Under the pieces are notes generated by a model. That model saw nothing but the letters and a program-made list of their open reading frames with translations. It did not search any database and had not been told where the DNA came from. From Erigeron canadensis (Eukaryota > Streptophyta > Magnoliopsida > Asterales > Asteraceae), in assembly GCF_010389155.1 (NCBI RefSeq), contig NC_057768.1:4896501-4960500 (forward strand): a DNA stretch of 64,000 nt, given 5' to 3'. Shown one piece after another: positions 24,660-36,699 of the stretch (its first letter is position 1; every line of letters begins with the position of its first letter). Made by a program: the position numbers and the translations under genes.

Positions 24660-25027
24660 TGATGAGCCAAATTTGATTGCTATTATACCAAAGTAGCCAA
24701 GTTTTTTTTTTGAATTTTCACAAAATACTCAACAAAATCGCAATAAACCGACAAAATCGCAATAAGAATATCAAAAGCGGAATAAGATTATGCATAATCG
24801 CACCAAGCTACTAAGAATCGCAACGAGATTATGAGAATCTCTATGCAATTCTGATAATCTCGTAGAGATTCTGCAGGCATTATCTTATTGCGATTTTGAT
24901 GTTATCATTGCAATTTTGAAGTTCTCATTGTGATTTTGTCAGTTTATTACGATTTTGTTGGCTATTTTGTGAAAATCCAAAAAAACTTGGCTAATTTAGT
25001 ATAATTGCAACGAAATTTGACTAATCA
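24660..25027. mobile_element. Foldback MITE with ~150-bp inverted arms
   Basis: The left arm (TGATGAGCCAAATTTGATTG onward) and the reverse complement of the right arm (TGATTAGTCAAATTTCGTTG onward) align over about 150 bases with scattered differences. Each arm contains several AAAATCGCAATA-like units. The inverted copy at 53 kb lacks this insert. There is no coding capacity. Confidence 0.7.
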
Positions 25028-25121
25028 CGTAATTTCTTTTTATACTAATATTTGTAGAAAATGTCTCACTAAGTTACACTTTTGTATTTTTCATCAATAA
25101 TTTACACTTTAGCCATAAATA

Positions 25122-27368
25122 TGTAACATTTGTGAAATTTGACTTTAATTGACCCATTAATTGTACGTACGTTTGATCAAGTAATATTAATAAATGGTAT
25201 GGAATCGAGTTATTTGTGATTTGATTGTGTTCGAGGTGTTTATGTGATGTGATGATCGTTGTGATTAAATTATGTTCGCGTACTAGTCAAAGTTGTTTTG
25301 GTCGTTGTAGTTGTTCGTTTAATGAAATGTTCAAGGTTATTTATGGTGAAATTTAGTTAGTTATGTGTATGGACTATCCATAGGTCAACCCATACCCATA
25401 TCCTAAACCCAAACCCATGACCCAACCCAACCTTATCTCTTACACCACCACCCATCCAACCATTCACTCCCTTACACCTTTCTTTCTCTCACTCCCATTC
25501 ATTGCAAGAACACCCAATCAATCTCTCTCTAGATTAAATGCATCAAACTTAATGTTCCAAGCTAGAATTTGTTAGGGGTTTTCATCATCATCATCATTTT
25601 AACACCATATCAAATGTTCGAGTCTTGCAGTGCAAGGATTCTCTCCTTTTTGCTCAACTTTTGGATTTTTACAATTTTGAAGGTTTTGGTAAGTTAAATC
25701 TATCCAAAAATTGGAAAGATCAAATCTGCTACTTCGAGTTGCAAAGGTAAATAAAAGAAGCTCTTGGTTTAGTGGCTAAGAGAGAGCATAAAGATAATAG
25801 GACAAGAGAAAGGAAAGAACTAAGAAGATCAGAAAAGCAGGTTTTACGTCAACAGTTCCGACGAAAGAGTGTGTTGCCGAGTTTATTTCATGTGTAAAAG
25901 CATATCATTAAGTCAAGTAACAAGAAATGTTGGTGAAAATTGGATTTAATGTGCTCCTAGGTCAAAATTAGGGTTTCAAGTCATTAAATGGGTCAAATTC
26001 GGTTTTTAGCTAAAATTGGTAATTTGAATCGGTTATTCAAGGTGGGTCACGTTTATTATCATCAAATGATGTCGTTTATGCTTCAAATGAGTCATGAAAC
26101 TCCTCTAAACCGATCTCTATGCCAATTAGGGTTCTTGAATCTTCAAATGGGTCAAACACGAAATTTAATATGACATTTGTGAAATGGAAGGAATTCTTGG
26201 TGAAGGTTTCGTTTAATTATGTTCATTTAAGCTTTTATGAGTGTAAAACTGAGCTAAAAACCCACATTGGTCGATATTAGGTTTAGAAGTAGGGTTTTAA
26301 TGGTCATTGGTCGCGTTTTGAGCTTCAAACCTACTGCTACTCGTGTACCCCCTGCAGGTGGCGTCTGGTACACCATTCCTGGCATCTGATACGCTGCAGA
26401 TGTATGTTGTGGCGTAAGGTACGGTCTAGGTACCGTAAGGTACGGTGGCCTCCAAATGTAAATTACGCCTTAGACCCAAAATCCTCTGTCTACGTTAAAA
26501 ATGCATACATAAGACGTCGAATGCAGGCCAGCGTACCCTACGCTGATTCTGGCGTGCCTTACGCTGCAATATACCTGGCCCACCGTAACCCTATGCTAAG
26601 ATGACCATAGCTTTACGCCGGTATCTTTTGGCTTACCGTACCTTATGGTGGAGAGTACCGTACATTACGGCCTTCCCTAACTCTTGTTTTTTCAGATTTA
26701 TTTCTTAGCTTTACTTCCACGCTTCCGGGATCAATTCAAGCTTGGAAGTAATTGATTTAATAATTGATCCTATCAAGGTTGTGTGGTCATTTAATGATCC
26801 TATCAAGGTTTTAAGGTTATGTGATCATTTATCGATCCACATTATGTGATCATTTAATGACTCAATCAAGGTTTCAAGGTTATGTGATCATTTAATGATC
26901 TAATCAAGGTTTTATGTTCATATTAAGGTTATGTGATTGTTATGATGTTAATCAAGGTTAAACGGTTGTTATTCCGACATTCGTTTCTTATAGTCAAAAC
27001 CTACGAACTCACCAACTTTATGTTGACACATTTTAGTTTACTTTTCAGGTAATCAAGTGAACCAAAGGCATGATGGATGATTTCTTTGCATATGATAGGA
27101 TTGAGCTTGGATTTTTGTGGATCCGTGATTTATTGCTCCGATTTATGGGTTATGCCTAGGATCGTTAGCCATCATTTGATCTATTTTTGTAAACTATTGA
27201 TGGTGTTGTGCTCCTTGTCCATTATTTGATCTAATATTTGTATATGTACTTGAATTATGTATGGATTGCTTAAATCCTTGAATGCAATTAGTTGTCTCTA
27301 TTTAATTTTCATGTCACGCTGAGCTATTCTACTAATGCCCCATAATTCCGCCTTGTTGGAGTGTTACA
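25122..27368 (+). mobile_element. Solo LTR (2,247 bp) with perfect 5-bp TSD
   Basis: Ends TGTAACA...TGTTACA are flanked by AAATA at 25117-25121 and 27369-27373. The inverted homologue at 53 kb shows the unoccupied site. The TGTAACA ends and length suggest a Ty3/gypsy LTR (Tekay/Del-like by general look). The pyrimidine-rich leader-like stretch (25430-25540) suggests plus-strand sense. No internal retroelement sequence remains, so it arose by LTR-LTR recombination. Confidence 0.8.
26411..26670. repeat. Array of CGTA-NNN-TACG palindromes inside the solo LTR
   Basis: Quasi-palindromes with a 3-nt centre: ACCGTA-AGG-TACGGT (26432-26446), AGCGTA-CCC-TACGCT (26530-26544), GCGTG-CCT-TACGC (26552-26564), ACCGTA-CCT-TATGGT (26635-26649) and CCGTA-CAT-TACGG (26658-26670). 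A partial copy lies at 26413-26425. Decayed copies occur at 26359-26395 and 26582-26597. The array is much more GC-rich than its surroundings. Confidence 0.8.
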
Positions 27369-27568
27369 AAATATTTAATTTATACTTACTACAATTTATA
27401 GTCATCAACTTGAGAAAAATTTTTTAAAATATTTCACCATTTACTTAATTAAAAAAATTCAATATACGAAACATTGTCTACGAAAAAGTATTACAAAAGA
27501 TGAAATATAATATATGTGTTCAATGTCTAGAAGTATATTTTTTAAATTTGTTTTTACTTATATTTTTC

Positions 27569-27628
27569 ACATTTAAATTTATATATTTAGAAATTGACAC
27601 ATTTAAATTTATATATTTAGAAATTGAC
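27569..27628. repeat. 30-bp tandem duplication
   Basis: Two exact copies of a unit beginning CACATTTAAATTTATATATT. Confidence 0.9.
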
Positions 27629-28389
27629 ACAGGCATAATTCTAGTTTTCTTTTTTTTTTCTTCTGTAAAGTGAATTTTATTAACAACCGCCAACTCACTC
27701 AACAGGTAAGTGGCACACAATAGTTACAATAGTTACATGAATTTACATTTACATACAGATATTAAACGAGTTCCAATATTCTTCCCAACGAATCCGGCAA
27801 TGATATGAATGTCTAAATTTTATTGCACGTCTGTATTCGGAAATCAATGAATTTGCTTTGATTTGCTTGGAGTGGTATTTCAAGCATGTTATGGGACTAA
27901 GCTATATGCATGTAAAGCTTAAGTGATAATGTCTACACTTTTTTTGGTCTTTTCTTTATAATGTTAAGATGGATACCTTTAGAATACTTTATGTTATTTA
28001 ATTTCAATTTGCTGATAAGTGGTTGGATTCTTTTTGACTGGAGAATGACTTTTACATTTTAGTTTGCTTTTAAATATCTATGTCACATCTCGATTATGTA
28101 CGGTCTTTTTAGTATCCGAAGAAGAAAAAAAAATAATTCTTAAAGAAAATTATAATTAATTAGAAATGTAATATTTAGACTATACGGAATTGGGTATTGT
28201 AAAACAAGTATTAAAGTAAAACAAATAAGACAAGATCTTGACCTTTAGATCATGGTTAAATTGATGCACGAAGATTCACTAATCAATTGATGTACAATGA
28301 TTTTTATGATACATGGTGATTATCACTGAAGAAAAACCTATTGTTTTATTTGTTTTACTTGAATACTTGTTTTACTTTATCTAAAACCT

Positions 28390-28390
<1 letters not shown>
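27629..28390. other. Non-coding, nothing recognised
   Basis: AT-rich with no coding or repeat signal. Confidence 0.4.

Positions 28391-28432
<42 letters not shown>
28391..28432. repeat. (TA)n microsatellite
   Basis: About 20 TA units directly abutting the MITE at 28433; another TA run follows that MITE. Confidence 0.9.
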
Positions 28433-28437
<5 letters not shown>

Positions 28438-28787
28438 AAGTTCTTTTGAAAACCCTTTTTTTTGCGAGAACTTTTGATAACTTTTTAAATCAAGCCCAAC
28501 CGATGATTGTTCTTTACATGAAAATTGTTTTTTGATTGTTTTCTGAATAACTTATGTGTAATTTTGAAGTTTATAACTGTGTGGAGCATGGATTATCATC
28601 CGTTATACAATTATGTGGAGATTTGGATTCTTAATCACATGTGCACGAATATTGCTATGATAAGTTATCCAGAAAATAATTAAAAAACAATTTTCATATA
28701 AAGAATAATCGTCGGTTGGGCTTGATTTGAAAAGTTCTCAAAGGTTTTTGCAAAAGAAAGGATTCTCAAAATAACTTTTCACTATAT
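28433..28787. mobile_element. Palindromic MITE (~355 bp) inserted in a TA run
   Basis: The left half (GGGTAAAGTTCTTTTGAAAA ... AAATCAAGCCCAACCGATGA) and the reverse complement of the right half match over at least 85 bp, so the unit folds almost completely on itself. The right half recurs at 44440-44696. Insertion into TA repeats suggests Tc1/mariner or Mutator affinity. Confidence 0.65.
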
Positions 28788-28798
28788 ATATATATATA

Positions 28799-31570
28799 CT
28801 AGGTATTTTACCCGCGCGCTGCGCGGATGTTTCAAGAGTATATTAATGAAAGCCGAAAATGATCAGAAGATCATGCAAAGTAGCTCCGGCGGCCATAAGT
28901 TGTTCCTGCAATCCCACAAATATAGGATTAGTGGTTTAGTATGTTAGCAACAAAATTATTATACAAAGTCTCAACCGAATAACATGTGTTCGTAACTCTT
29001 AGTAAGTAAAAATAGGTATCATATTGAATCTCGAACTTGCTAATACATGTGTTGCGCATATTATAGTTTATAAATCGGATTGCATACATTCTACAGTTTT
29101 CCAGCATTTTTGTATCTTTTTCCGAAATAAAATGGTCAAATCCTAAGCAAAAGTTCAATTAACAACGCATGAGGTATAACCATTACACCATATAAGTTAC
29201 TATTGTGGTAGCAATTAAGCCAACAGGTGAATCGCCAGGTGACAGGTCAATTTGTGTGGGGGTTGAAGCCGAAATGGACCAGGTAGACCCATAGAAGTTG
29301 TTGCACCTTTTAAAAACAGTTGCAAGTACTCTATGAGTTGATATTGATTTTATTATTACTATTAGTATTTACAATGATAAATTGATTATTTGTCAATGGT
29401 ATAATCTTTCCTGGTAAATGACCCTTAGGATGTTCTCATGACTTGTCCAGATTATGATAAATTTCAATTGTATTTATTGCTTCTTTGAGATAGGTTCAAT
29501 CACTAATTCACTATAAAAGCTTACATCATAGCTTAGCTCTAAAAAAAATACAATTAAAATTATCGCACCAATTGAGGAAAAAAGCTTACATCAGCATGCC
29601 CTTCGTTGCCGATTGATATTGTTGTTGATAATGAACTTCTTACTATTTTCACTTGAAATTAGAAAAAAAGAAACAATTAACAAAAAGTCGTTAACTTTTT
29701 AAGCTTTTCCTCTCAAACATAATTTATATATGAAACTAACTGTGCTAACATGCTACCGAGAGTATACAAAATAAATAAGTTTCCCAATTGTACTGCTAGT
29801 ATACCGTGAGCAATCTTTTTATGATATTTGGTGGGTTGCTCCAATGCACCAGAAGAATTGAATATCCAGAGTATAAGCTAGAGTAAAACATAATCATGTT
29901 TGAACACTGCACGTTCTTTTATTATTATTGCATGGACTTCAGTCATTTGCATCTTCAACTCTTACTTTTATCTGGAATATGTAAAGCTTGTCAAGACTCA
30001 AGAAGACAATCCAAATGTGATTAAAAAGGTAGGGGTAGAAAGGCAGGTAAGAAGGGAGGGTTGGACGGGTTGGGTATGATTTCAAAATGGTTTTACATTG
30101 ACCTTTATAAATATAAATACTTTTTGATTCATTATTTTTAAGAACAATTGAGATTATATTAAAGTTATGATTGCAAAACCAACTTTTTTAGGTACTTTAT
30201 CATTAAATAAAGTACTTCAGGAGGTTAAATGCTATTTAGATAGATTTTGATCCATTTGCAACCCATTTGACCCATCACGGATTTAGCAACAATTAATTTT
30301 TTTAGACACTTGTGAGATAAATGTCGACACAAATTGATACGACTAATAAATAATTGGTTAATAACAACATGCACACGAATGAGCTGTGCTTCATACTTTG
30401 GCAGATACAGTGCGTCAAACACTTTGCAGACGCATTGTTCCTCAGTGCCCTTCCTAAAACATCAATCTCATTTACGGGTATTGAATGCTTCACTACGGGT
30501 TGAAAATATAGTTTTTCGCAGTCATGGTTACCCCCACCTGTTAAAAGAACTTAAAGGAACTTGATTCCTTTAACATAGAAAAGGAATGAGTTGTTGATAA
30601 CAATACATAGAAACTACAATATCTACCTTCAAATAGACATTGCGGATAGCTGAAATCTTCTTTACAAGTGACGTTGCATCCTCTGGCAATTCAAACTACA
30701 ACCGGATCGAAAACACATGAGATTTAAATGAAGCAGCCTTAAATTTTTTTACACCAACATAAGAGAACAAAGTGTTGTAGACTTGTTTACGTCCTTGAAT
30801 CAAATGAAACTAACAAACATGCTCAAAAAAGATGGTGGTGAAATAACTTCCTAGTTGACCCAAATACATATAAATCTGTGATCTTATTGAGTTACTGGAA
30901 TCATCTCATAGAGCTATAAGGAATCTAAATCAAGCAACAACAACCCACATTTAGCAGCATCAGAAAATATGATGGGACAAATTATTGCTAGCGATTACTC
31001 AAAGTTGATAAGAAAATACACGAAATCTTAGTTGAATCTTGAGAAATAAAACTACCAAACATTGAAAATGCATTCTCATACATAAATATGTGGTATCTAA
31101 CTCGTTAAAATTAAATTAAACAAATTACACCTAAATAAACTTAAATTAAAATTAACATAGTGAAAATTTAAAATAAACTCTAATAAACAAATTGATCCAA
31201 CAAATATAAAGCAAGAGAGATGAAAAGGAAGCCCGATTTTGAATAACACTCGTAGATGATTCTGAGATGAGAAATACAAAGATTTAGGAATGCAAACCTA
31301 GTTGAGAAGAGTCGTAAAAAATTGGAATGGAGGGTTAAAAAGCTTAATGCGAATTAAAGAATTGGGTTTGATTAAACGGGTCACTCAAAGTACCGGGCGG
31401 GCTAGTTCAAGGTCCGCGTGAAGTTTTTTCATCAATAACATTAAATATTGTAAAAAAGTTATGAAGATGCCACATAAGGTGGAATCCTAGGTGGGAAGTT
31501 TTTAACATAGCTTTAAATGGAATACGCGTTATAATCGTCCGGTTAACTACTGTTTTAATAATTATATAGA
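28799..31570 (-). mobile_element. Non-autonomous Helitron (2.77 kb) with captured exon-like sequence
   Basis: The 3' end on the minus strand is hairpin CCGCGCAGCGCGCGG, spacer GTAAAATAC, CTAG, then T (28798). The 5' end is A|TCTATATAATTATTAAAACA at 31570, followed by GTAGTTAACCGG. Inside, on the same strand, is at least one exon-like stretch with splice signals (30627-30697) and weaker ones near 29215-29300 and 30310-30540, as expected for gene capture. There is no Rep/helicase. It sits 11 bp past the MITE at 28433-28787. Confidence 0.7.
30627..30697 (-). pseudogene. Captured exon fragment, gene unknown
   Basis: The minus strand encodes FELPEDATSLVKKISAIRNV then YLK, followed by a GTAG donor. 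I do not recognise the parent gene. It is collinear with the Helitron and there is no complete ORF around it, so it is a fragment. Confidence 0.4.
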
Positions 31571-31639
31571 TAATTTTGAAATTGGAATATCCGTGCCAAC
31601 CTTGGGCTATTCTTTATTATTTTTATTTTTTTAATTTCA

Positions 31640-31860
31640 AAAAAATCCTTATGCTTTATACAACTTTACAAGAATGGTTTGTGTAGTTTGTGCACTTATG
31701 TCATTTCAATCCTTTTTGCAAAAGTAATTGCGTAAGTTACTATGTGTTTTTTTACATATACAAAAATGCTTAGTGTAATTCGTGCACTTATGTCATTTCA
31801 ATCCTTTTTGCAAAAGAAATTGCGTAAGTTACTGTGTCTTTTTTTACATAAAACTTTACA
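31640..31860. repeat. ~105-bp tandem duplication
   Basis: GTGCACTTATGTCATTTCAA and the following ~45 bases (to AATTGCGTAAGTTACT) occur twice, at about 31689 and 31785, with few changes. Confidence 0.8.
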
Positions 31861-32176
31861 TAATGTTACTACACGTTCATTATGTTTTTATTTTTGATTT
31901 TTAGTTTTCATTTTAGCTTTTGTTTCTAACTTAACTTTTTTTTTTTTAGTTTTCTTTTTTTAATTTAACTTTTAAATAGAGCATTTAGGTTTTTTTACAC
32001 ATATTTTTTCTTATTATATTTTTATGTATTTTCTATCATATTCATCTTTTTGTGTGATTACTACATTATATATTCTCAAGTGACAGTAGTGAGTATGCTT
32101 AAGACATACAGTCCCCATCATTTCCAAAAGCTCAGTTTCTGATACTTTTTTTTTTGTTAACTTTCTATTTTCTAAT
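31861..32176. other. T-rich DNA, nothing recognised
   Basis: Poly-T-rich spacer up to the LTR at 32177. Confidence 0.4.
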
Positions 32177-33770
32177 TGTAACACTCGTCGTTTAAAAATA
32201 TGAATTTTCAAAAATTTTCGCCTCACGGCGTCAAAAAATAGCGGAAACAAACTTTAAAAGACCAGACCAAAAGGACTTGTTTGGTTCATTTATCAAACGG
32301 TGTTACTAGCAATGTCATCACAAATAGTTCAAATGGAAATTCAACGGTAGCCAACATAAAACAACCGACATCAAAGTAATTATAAGTCATCAATATCTAG
32401 ACAAAAAGCAAATGTCTAATATGAGAAGCAACTATGGGTAAACTAAAGCCAACTTCATTGTAGTCTACCTATGCCTCGCATTCATCAACTAGCTCAAACT
32501 TGCTATACCTGAGGGAACAACACATTTCAAGAAATAAGTATTAGCTAATAAATTAGCTAACTAAGATAACACATGGTTAATAAATCATTTATCCATTTAA
32601 ACATTATTGAAAAGTCGTATTATATCGTTAAGACACATATCACATCAAACCATTACATCTTTCATAACATATTATCACATAAAACATCTTCATAATAGGA
32701 TAAACCATCCTAGATGTGCTTAGTCATCTTTTACATCTCATTAAACATATAACACACCTCTGTAAATGTGACATAAGCCACGCATCTCTGTAAATGTGAC
32801 ATAAGTCACGCATCTCATATAAGGTGTTAGTTTGTATGTAGGTAATCATAAGACCATACAGGGAACCTCACACCCGACTAGATGGATAAGCCTTACGGCG
32901 GTCCATCAATGTCGTTAAGGAATGACAAGCCAATCCCAGAGTAATCCGTATGTACAAGACAATAGGGTTGGCCAGACCTCCCGTAGTTACCCTTCACATT
33001 GGACCTTGTTGTAAAGAGCCACCCAAGAAATCACATCAACGTACTACCCTGGCAAAGAGCCACTCAAGCATTTTCATCTCATATAGTTTAGGTGTTCATA
33101 TTACCTAAACATTAATCACATATCACATCACACCTCATTAACATTTAGGCCCTTAAGCGTGCACGTATCATGACAACTTACAAAGTCTAGTGAACTAGAC
33201 GTACAAGCCATGCAATCATCATATCTCACATATACACATGCACATATACATATTAAGCATCATTACATATCATACATTGCTATATCACGTACATTATCAC
33301 ATGTCTCGTATCGTTACACATCATATGTCATTGCATATAGTATAACATTACATATATATCATCTTTTATTTCATAACATAGTTAATTACATATTGTATTT
33401 CATAACATCTCAAAGCATTTCATATCATTTCACATCATATCATATCATCTCATAATATCGCATATCTTTGGGGTAGCATTTCAAGCTTCAATATACATAT
33501 ACATAGCCCATATCACCTCCCTTGTAATCCCGATTAACCATAAATAAACAAGATACCATTTGAGGAAGTTATTATATGAAAACTGTGTTTGTTGAACCCT
33601 AAGTGTGTCAAAGTTGTGTATTTTACCTCGAAGAAGCGCACACAAACGATAACTAAAGTTACCGAGCAACGCAAGTGTTCCAGACTACCTATGTTGAACA
33701 TAGGATCAATTAACGAGTATGAACGAGTCTAAACGGCCTACAGTTTATATACGTGTCGAATAATAGTCTC

Positions 33771-33937
33771 TGTTGACTACTTCCATCTATTTGTAGACTA
33801 CTATACTTTTCTGTAGAGTACTTGACTCACTTGTAGGCTACTTGACTCTTTTGTAGACTACTTTCATATTTTGTATACTACTTGTCTCTTTGTAGACTAC
33901 TTTCACCTTTTTAACTATTTCCAGTCTCGTAGACTAG
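33771..33937. repeat. 20-bp array of GTAGACTAC units
   Basis: GTAG-A-CTAC or a one-base variant starts at 33772, 33793, 33813, 33833, 33853, 33873, 33892 and 33929. Steps are 21, 20, 20, 20, 20, 19 and 37 (about two units, the middle one decayed). Confidence 0.85.
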
Positions 33938-34002
33938 TTTTGGCATACAAGATGACCAAATGAGACAAAACTTAGTTCTTAACAAATGTAAAGGACTCAA
34001 AG

Positions 34003-34510
34003 ATACGGCTGCCAACGAGTTGAGCTTTTATCGAGCAACTCGAGCTCGACTCGATCAAGTCGGACTATTATCGAGTTCGAGCTCGAGCCCTAAAGTAAGG
34101 CTTGAAATAATTATCGAGCCGAGCTCGAGCTTTACATAACTCAGCTTGAATACTTATCGAGCTTTTCGAGCTTTCCATATATTATGTATATATTTATATT
34201 TATAATTCTTAAGTAGTAAATTTCTAATTCTACAATGGCTATTTATATAGATTTTGTTATAAGTGATATATATTTTCGAGCTTTTCGAGCCGAGCTCGAG
34301 TCATGTTTATAGACACAAGCCAAAATCGAGCCTTTTTCGAGCTTTTCGAGCCGAGATCGAGCCATATTGTAGGTACAATGAGTCAAGCTCGAGCCTACAC
34401 ACTGAAAGCTCGTCGAGCTATCGAGTCGAGCTCGAGCCGAGCAAATATTGTTCGAGTCGAGCTCGAGCCATGCTAAGCTCGAGCTCAGCTCGACTTGATA
34501 ACACCTCTAC
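34003..34510. mobile_element. hAT-like MITE built of GAGCTCGAGC repeats
   Basis: About 500 bp with many CGAGCTCGAGC and CGAGCTTTTCGAGC motifs on both strands, absent from the flanks. The right end read inward, TAGAGGTGTTATCAAGTCGA, loosely mirrors the left end GATACGGCTGCCAACGAGTT. The style matches the ACCGG- and ACCCG-rich elements at 15.5 and 46.7 kb. Confidence 0.45.
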
Positions 34511-35545
34511 TCAACGACCTTTTCATAAATGTAAGGTTTTACTTTTGAAGATCTCTAATGAACAATTTATAATGTTTACAAAGTAGGCCCGCACAATTTA
34601 CCCGAAATCCGACTAATATTGGAAATCGACATTTTTCACCTATTTTTGAGCAAAATCACAAGAAAGTTTGTTCATATATAATTTAGAGGACACATAAATC
34701 TTTTCAAAAATGTATGATTCATCTCCTAATTCATTATTATAAACGAGATACGATTTTTGCTATATGACTAATTTTTCAGACTTTATAAACACTTTGTTCT
34801 ACAAGAAATCTCGACCATCAAATGACCTAAATCGACTCAGAACCGCAATCGGATCTAAATCAAACATTAAGACCAGATGTGAACCCTATGTTAGTCCTAT
34901 TTGAACATAAAAATGGCATTAACAATTATTTCATGCCTGTAGGAAATCTCAAGATACCAAATGATTGTAATAACAATCACCGAATGACTCGAAATCGTCA
35001 AATCTAACGACAAAATGATTTCAATTAACCATTACTCAATAGGTAAGGATGAAAATGAGTGATAATAAGCAAGGATTACTATCTATTCCTTGGAGGATGA
35101 TTAACGGATCGAATATGTGCATCGATTGATCATAAATTCACTCGGAATCGCAAGAAATGCACTAGGATTGCTCAAGAGAAAGGGAGGCGGTTCTAGGGTT
35201 CATAGGAGAAGTGTGAAATATGATTTTGGGGCCAATAATCTGATTAGTAACCCTTAACCCCATTTTTTAGTTTTCACATAGTCCCTAGACTTCCTCATGG
35301 CTCATATTAGGCTAAATCATCTATTGAGAATACTTATAACACATTAAACACTTCAAGCACCTCTAAGGCATTTAAAATATACCTTAAACACATAATCACA
35401 TCAATCATTAATGCATTAGAGCCTTACACATATAGCACATTAAACACATATAATCCTTAAATCTCCTAGAGACTTAATGGACACACAATGTTGACTTAAC
35501 GACTCAAGTCAACCGTTAATTTAACGTTCGGGATGTTACACTATT

Positions 35546-36241
35546 GATTTTGGACATTTATGTTTTAATTGTGTTCGTATTTTTATTATTTTGTTTTTAA
35601 TTTTTAATTTTTCATCTTCATAGTTACTATCCTTTAAAATTTGTTCAATTTATAAAATCTTTTAACAAAAGTTGTTTTTTCAGTTGTTTTGACTTCCTAC
35701 AATTTATTGTACAAAGTTAATAAGGTATTCGCGTTTATTTGTCTTTTGGTTATCTACAATAATTCATACAGTACTTTTCATTTCTTTTTGTATTTCAAAT
35801 ATAATTGTATAAATTTAGTGCGTTTTCATTCTTCTTTTTTCTGCTATCACATTTTTTTCCAATTAATCATATATAATTGCTACATGATTAAGATTTTTTA
35901 TTCCTTCAACTTTTCAAACAATTGATCATGTAAATGATTACTATATCTTACATTTGTATACGAAAACACATTTCGAAACGTGCGTTTAAATAAGAAACAA
36001 TCCATATAAGTTTTCCAAAAACAACGTTATGTCTCTCGGGGCAACGTCCGAGTAACATAACTAGCTATAGAAGAATTATAGATTTTGCAAAATGTATTCA
36101 TGACTATTGACTACTGCATAAACTTTTTTTTTTCAAAAGATACAAATATGAAGATAACTAGCTAAAAGAAAAATTATAATGGAATTTATTTGTGTTAATC
36201 ATTAAATCGATTAATTAAACATGTTTAGTTTTATCTATAAG
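35546..36241. other. AT-rich DNA, nothing recognised
   Basis: Short AT-biased ORFs only, no domain. Confidence 0.4.
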
Positions 36242-36665
36242 CTAGGTTTATATCATCGTGTTACACGAGTGTTATATTGTCGTCGTTGTTATGTGCGGGA
36301 AACTTCTTAAAAGTAATACATTTTAATGTGGTGATATAATATATGTCGGTATAAATTGTTTAATAGTTAATGTATTTTTTAAAGTTATAAGTTACAAAAT
36401 AATAAAGTTATTATTATTTAAAAGACCTATTACATATTTAATAATAATTAAAAACAATTAAAGATTAGGTATCCCAAACGTTAAAAAACTATCTAACATG
36501 AAATAACACCGTATTAATATATATCTGACTTAAAAGGCCTTTCCTTCCCCTAGGATGTGTACAGAAATTTGTAAAAATTGGTGGATGATCAACAAATTTC
36601 AACCAAGACATGAAATAAATCAATTTGCTTGACCGTACATTGCACAGATCACAGGTCTTTACTAG
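36242..36665. mobile_element. Two Helitron 3' ends facing each other
   Basis: At 36242 the plus strand reads CTAGGTTTATATCATCGTGT then TACACGAG, a minus-strand end with CTAGC instead of CTAGT. At 36633-36666 CCGTACATTGCAC ... CTAG|T is a plus-strand end. Near 36575 GGATGATCAACAAATTTCA resembles part of the RPA-like exon at 11170. Element limits are unclear; a minus-strand 5' end (TCTATATATAATATATATGG) lies at 37895. Confidence 0.4.
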
Positions 36666-36699
36666 TTTACTTTAATTAATATACTACACAATTACACGC

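Larger units (their letters stand above)
24441..27560. repeat. Old AT-rich repeat, copy A, split by a MITE and a solo LTR
   Basis: 24441-24659, 25028-25121 and 27369-27560 together match, in reverse orientation, the continuous sequence at about 53200-53660. Matching landmarks include TACAGTTGAACTAAT, TAATTATAAATTAAAATT, CATCAATAATTTACACTTT and GTGTTCAATGT.CTAGAAGTA. The other copy is uninterrupted at both insertion points. Confidence 0.75.
32177..35540 (+). mobile_element. Long solo LTR (3.36 kb) with a nested hAT-like MITE
   Basis: Ends TGTAACA...TGTTACA are flanked by CTAAT (32172-32176) and CTATT (35541-35545), a 4/5 match. The start TGTAACACTCGTCG, followed by an A/T block and GCCTCACGGCG, resembles gypsy (Tekay/Del-type) LTRs. 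It contains two ~30-bp repeats with CTGTAAATGTGACATAAG (32757-32815) and a 20-bp array (33771-33937). Removing the ~0.5-kb hAT-like insert leaves about 2.85 kb. No coding sequence. Confidence 0.65.

Noticed and set aside
25385..25430. Interstitial telomere-like repeats (CCTAAACCCAAACCC)
   Set aside because: Only irregular CCCA/CCTAAA text within the solo LTR leader, no tandem TTTAGGG array.
30225..30564. Overlapping ORFs on both strands as a gene in the 28.8-kb Helitron
   Set aside because: Only exon-like fragments on the minus strand seem plausible; plus-strand ORF is a shadow and the longer minus ORFs run through likely introns.
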